Shown in pieces: positions 11,686 through 12,894 of a stretch of 12,894 nucleotides of DNA. Within the stretch, counting starts at the first letter, position 1. The number at the start of each line of letters is the position of its first letter. The notes beneath the pieces are model-generated. The model was not told the DNA's origin. It did not search any database and saw nothing but the letters and a program-made list of their open reading frames with translations. Origin of the DNA: an uncultured Candidatus Saccharibacteria bacterium (lineage in GTDB: Bacteria > Patescibacteriota > Saccharimonadia > Saccharimonadales > Saccharimonadaceae); assembly GCA_948944455.1 (NCBI GenBank), contig CARBES010000029.1:1-12894 (forward strand), read 5' to 3'. The position numbers and the translations under genes were made by a program.

Positions 11686-11877
11686 TTATTTAACCAAGCC
11701 TTTTTTCTTGAGTGTACGCAAAGTAGAGGCAGCAACGTTAACCTTGAGCTTTTGCCCGTCAACGATTAAGGTCTTTTTCTGAACATTTGGCTTAAAAACT
11801 TTACGGGTTTTGCGTTGCGAGAACGAAACGTTATGACCGTACATTTTGCCTTTACCACTGATTTCACAGACTGCCAT
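11686..11877 (-). CDS. rpmB: 50S ribosomal protein L28
   Basis: 63 residues, the usual L28 length, starting MAVCEISGKGKMYGHNVSFS and continuing with the conserved TRKVFKPNVQK. It binds 23S rRNA in the large subunit. Its ATG shares one base with the rplT stop (TAATG), so it is translationally coupled. In many bacteria rpmB pairs with rpmG; placement after rplT is less usual in my knowledge. Confidence 0.96.
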   Translation of the reverse strand: MAVCEISGKGKMYGHNVSFSQRKTRKVFKPNVQKKTLIVDGQKLKVNVAASTLRTLKKKGLVK

Positions 11878-12227
11878 TATTTGGTCTCCTTTACCGTATT
11901 GACGACGGCTTTAAAAGCTTCAGGCTGATTAACAGCAAGCTCAGCAAGGATCTTGCGGTCAATTGTGACGCCTTTTTGTTTGAGGCCGGACATTAGCTGG
12001 GAATAGGAAAGACCGAGCTCGCGCGAAGCGTTATTGATACGGGTAATCCAGAGCGCGCGCAAATCGCGTTTGCGGTTGCGGCGATCGCGATATGAATAAC
12101 GAAGGGATTTAATGACGCCCTGTTTTGCTAAGCGGAAACTGCGGGTGCGGTAATGTTGCATTCCCTTAGCGGCGTCTAAAGTTTTCTTATGTTTTGCCCG
12201 TGCAGGCACACCACGTTTAACTCTCAT
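11877..12227 (-). CDS. rplT: 50S ribosomal protein L20
   Basis: 116 residues, full length for L20, with the conserved start MRVKRGVPARAKHKK, the central YRDRRNRKRDLRALWITRIN and GLSYSQLMSGL. It is an early assembly protein of the 50S subunit; in other bacteria L20 represses its own operon through the leader. AGGAG lies 6 bases before the ATG, inside the end of rpmI. One base separates it from the rpmI stop. Confidence 0.98.
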   Translation of the reverse strand: MRVKRGVPARAKHKKTLDAAKGMQHYRTRSFRLAKQGVIKSLRYSYRDRRNRKRDLRALWITRINNASRELGLSYSQLMSGLKQKGVTIDRKILAELAVNQPEAFKAVVNTVKETK

Positions 12228-12228
12228 C

Positions 12229-12423
12229 TTAGACTCCTAATGCAGTTTTAACATTTTTAGCAATTTTGCCATTCACAAAAGCAGCAGTTTTCATGTTGCG
12301 TTTGCGGGCTTTAGATTTTTTGGCAAGAATGTGGTTGCCGTAAGCACGCTCACGAGCAAGTTTACCAGAACCGGTAATCTTGATACGTTTCGCGGTGCCT
12401 TTATGCGTCTTGAGTTTTGGCAT
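12229..12423 (-). CDS. rpmI: 50S ribosomal protein L35
   Basis: 64 residues with the family start MPKLKTHKGTAKRIKITGSG and a basic tail (LAKKSKARKRNM). Ribosome site AAGGA lies 5 bases before the ATG. It sits between infC and rplT in the classic order. Confidence 0.97.
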   Translation of the reverse strand: MPKLKTHKGTAKRIKITGSGKLARERAYGNHILAKKSKARKRNMKTAAFVNGKIAKNVKTALGV

Positions 12424-12608
12424 AAAAGTTCCTTTGTTGCTTAGATTGTATTGAAGCTTTAGCCTAAATACAAGATAAGCTATTAGTTGATATTAAAAGG
12501 GCAATTAGCTAGCCATGGAAGTAGGAATTACTTCTTCTGAACTTTTGCTAATAAAAGAGGGAATACCTCTGTTGTTGTCAATTTTACAACGACTCTTTCT
12601 CTGGCATA
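12424..12608 (-). promoter_or_regulatory. infC-rpmI intergenic leader with small hairpins
   Basis: Three short hairpins occur: GTTGT/ACAAC (12574-12590), AGAGG/CCTCT (12556-12570, followed on the minus strand by TTTATT, so attenuator-like) and GAAGTA/TACTTC (12528-12544). A minus-strand TTGACA (12576-12581) has no good -10 at the right distance. By analogy with other bacteria this is where L20 autoregulation would act; that is inference. Confidence 0.35.
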
Positions 12609-12894
12609 TTATTTCTTGCGAATACTGATAGAGAAGTTACGTCCAGCAAATTGAGGCTTACCTTCTTGGGCGATTTCAAGGTCTTCAGAAATGAGCGCAA
12701 GAATCTTATCAAGCATAGCTTGTCCGAGTTCTTTGTGAGCCATTTCGCGACCACGGAAAATAACCATGATTTTAACGCGATCACCATCTTCGAGAAAGCT
12801 TTTTATTTTGCGAACTTTGATGTTAAGGTCGTTGTCACTGATTTTGAGGCCAATTTTCATCGTTTTGAGTTCGGATTGTTTTTCGCGAGCTTTT
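12609..12894 (-). CDS. infC: Translation initiation factor IF-3, C-terminal part
   Basis: The frame enters from the window edge: KAREKQSELKTMKIGLKISD, then FLEDGDRVKIMVIFRGREMA and HKELG, which are conserved in the C-terminal domain that binds the 30S platform and prevents premature 50S joining. About 94 residues are visible; the N-terminal domain lies outside. The internal Met at 12860 is not the start. First visible gene of the infC-rpmI-rplT-rpmB operon. Confidence 0.95.
   Translation of the reverse strand, partial: KAREKQSELKTMKIGLKISDNDLNIKVRKIKSFLEDGDRVKIMVIFRGREMAHKELGQAMLDKILALISEDLEIAQEGKPQFAGRNFSISIRKK

Noticed and set aside
1..12894. CRISPR array or integron cassette array.
   Set aside because: No regularly spaced direct repeats, and no attC-type GTTRRRY core at the cassette ends.

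Overview
Organism. The window looks like a small-genome candidate-phyla-radiation (Patescibacteria) bacterium, most likely Saccharibacteria (TM7). This is an inference from short single-domain proteins, a threonyl-tRNA synthetase without its usual N-terminal domain, a NUDIX-RNase H fusion, and cassettes resembling the variable ends of surface proteins I associate with that group. UGA is used as a stop, so the standard bacterial code fits. No strain can be named from sequence alone.

Layout. 1-70: tRNA-Val (minus, 3' end cut off), with its promoter and the terminator of the next operon. 175-1528: a minus-strand operon of a small helix-turn-helix protein and a coiled-coil protein, behind a perfect-consensus promoter. 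1529-2610: over 1 kb without an ordinary gene. It holds a 132-bp palindrome and 'locus A', two start-less coding arms diverging from a shared palindromic 39-bp core. 2611-3976: an HD-domain hydrolase and a NUDIX hydrolase, each with its own promoter. 4027-8435: a plus-strand operon of thrS, miaA (short), a winged-helix protein, a metallo-beta-lactamase-like protein and an M50 membrane protease. 8436-8778: 'locus B', a second core with two arms, one cut off at the protease stop codon. 8797-9185: a possible 36-residue membrane peptide, a palindromic divergent promoter and a candidate structured RNA. 9285-10139: NUDIX-RNase H fusion. 10231-11016: a membrane protein gene broken by a frameshift at a GC repeat. 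11230-11588: RNase P RNA. 11624-12894: minus-strand infC (partial)-rpmI-rplT-rpmB, sharing a bidirectional terminator with rnpB.

Main result. Loci A and B share a 39-bp core (37/39 identical) made of 12-14-bp inverted arms around an asymmetric spacer. Thirteen whole codons fit it exactly on both strands, so each strand reads (P/S)AAD-x5-VRSG. Open frames run outward from it: a variable stretch of about 45-55 residues and then, in three of four arms, a conserved end (F)(S/P)LRCLAI(E)-stop with conserved DNA past the stop. None has a start codon or a plausible ribosome site. I read these as silent, swappable C-terminal cassettes for a surface protein encoded elsewhere, either shufflon-like with a lox-like crossover site inside coding sequence or a gene-conversion reservoir. 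No recombinase and no full-length acceptor gene lies in the window, so the mechanism is an inference.

Other possible switching features are a C9 run inside the coiled-coil gene, a G9 run before the membrane gene, and the GC-repeat frameshift.
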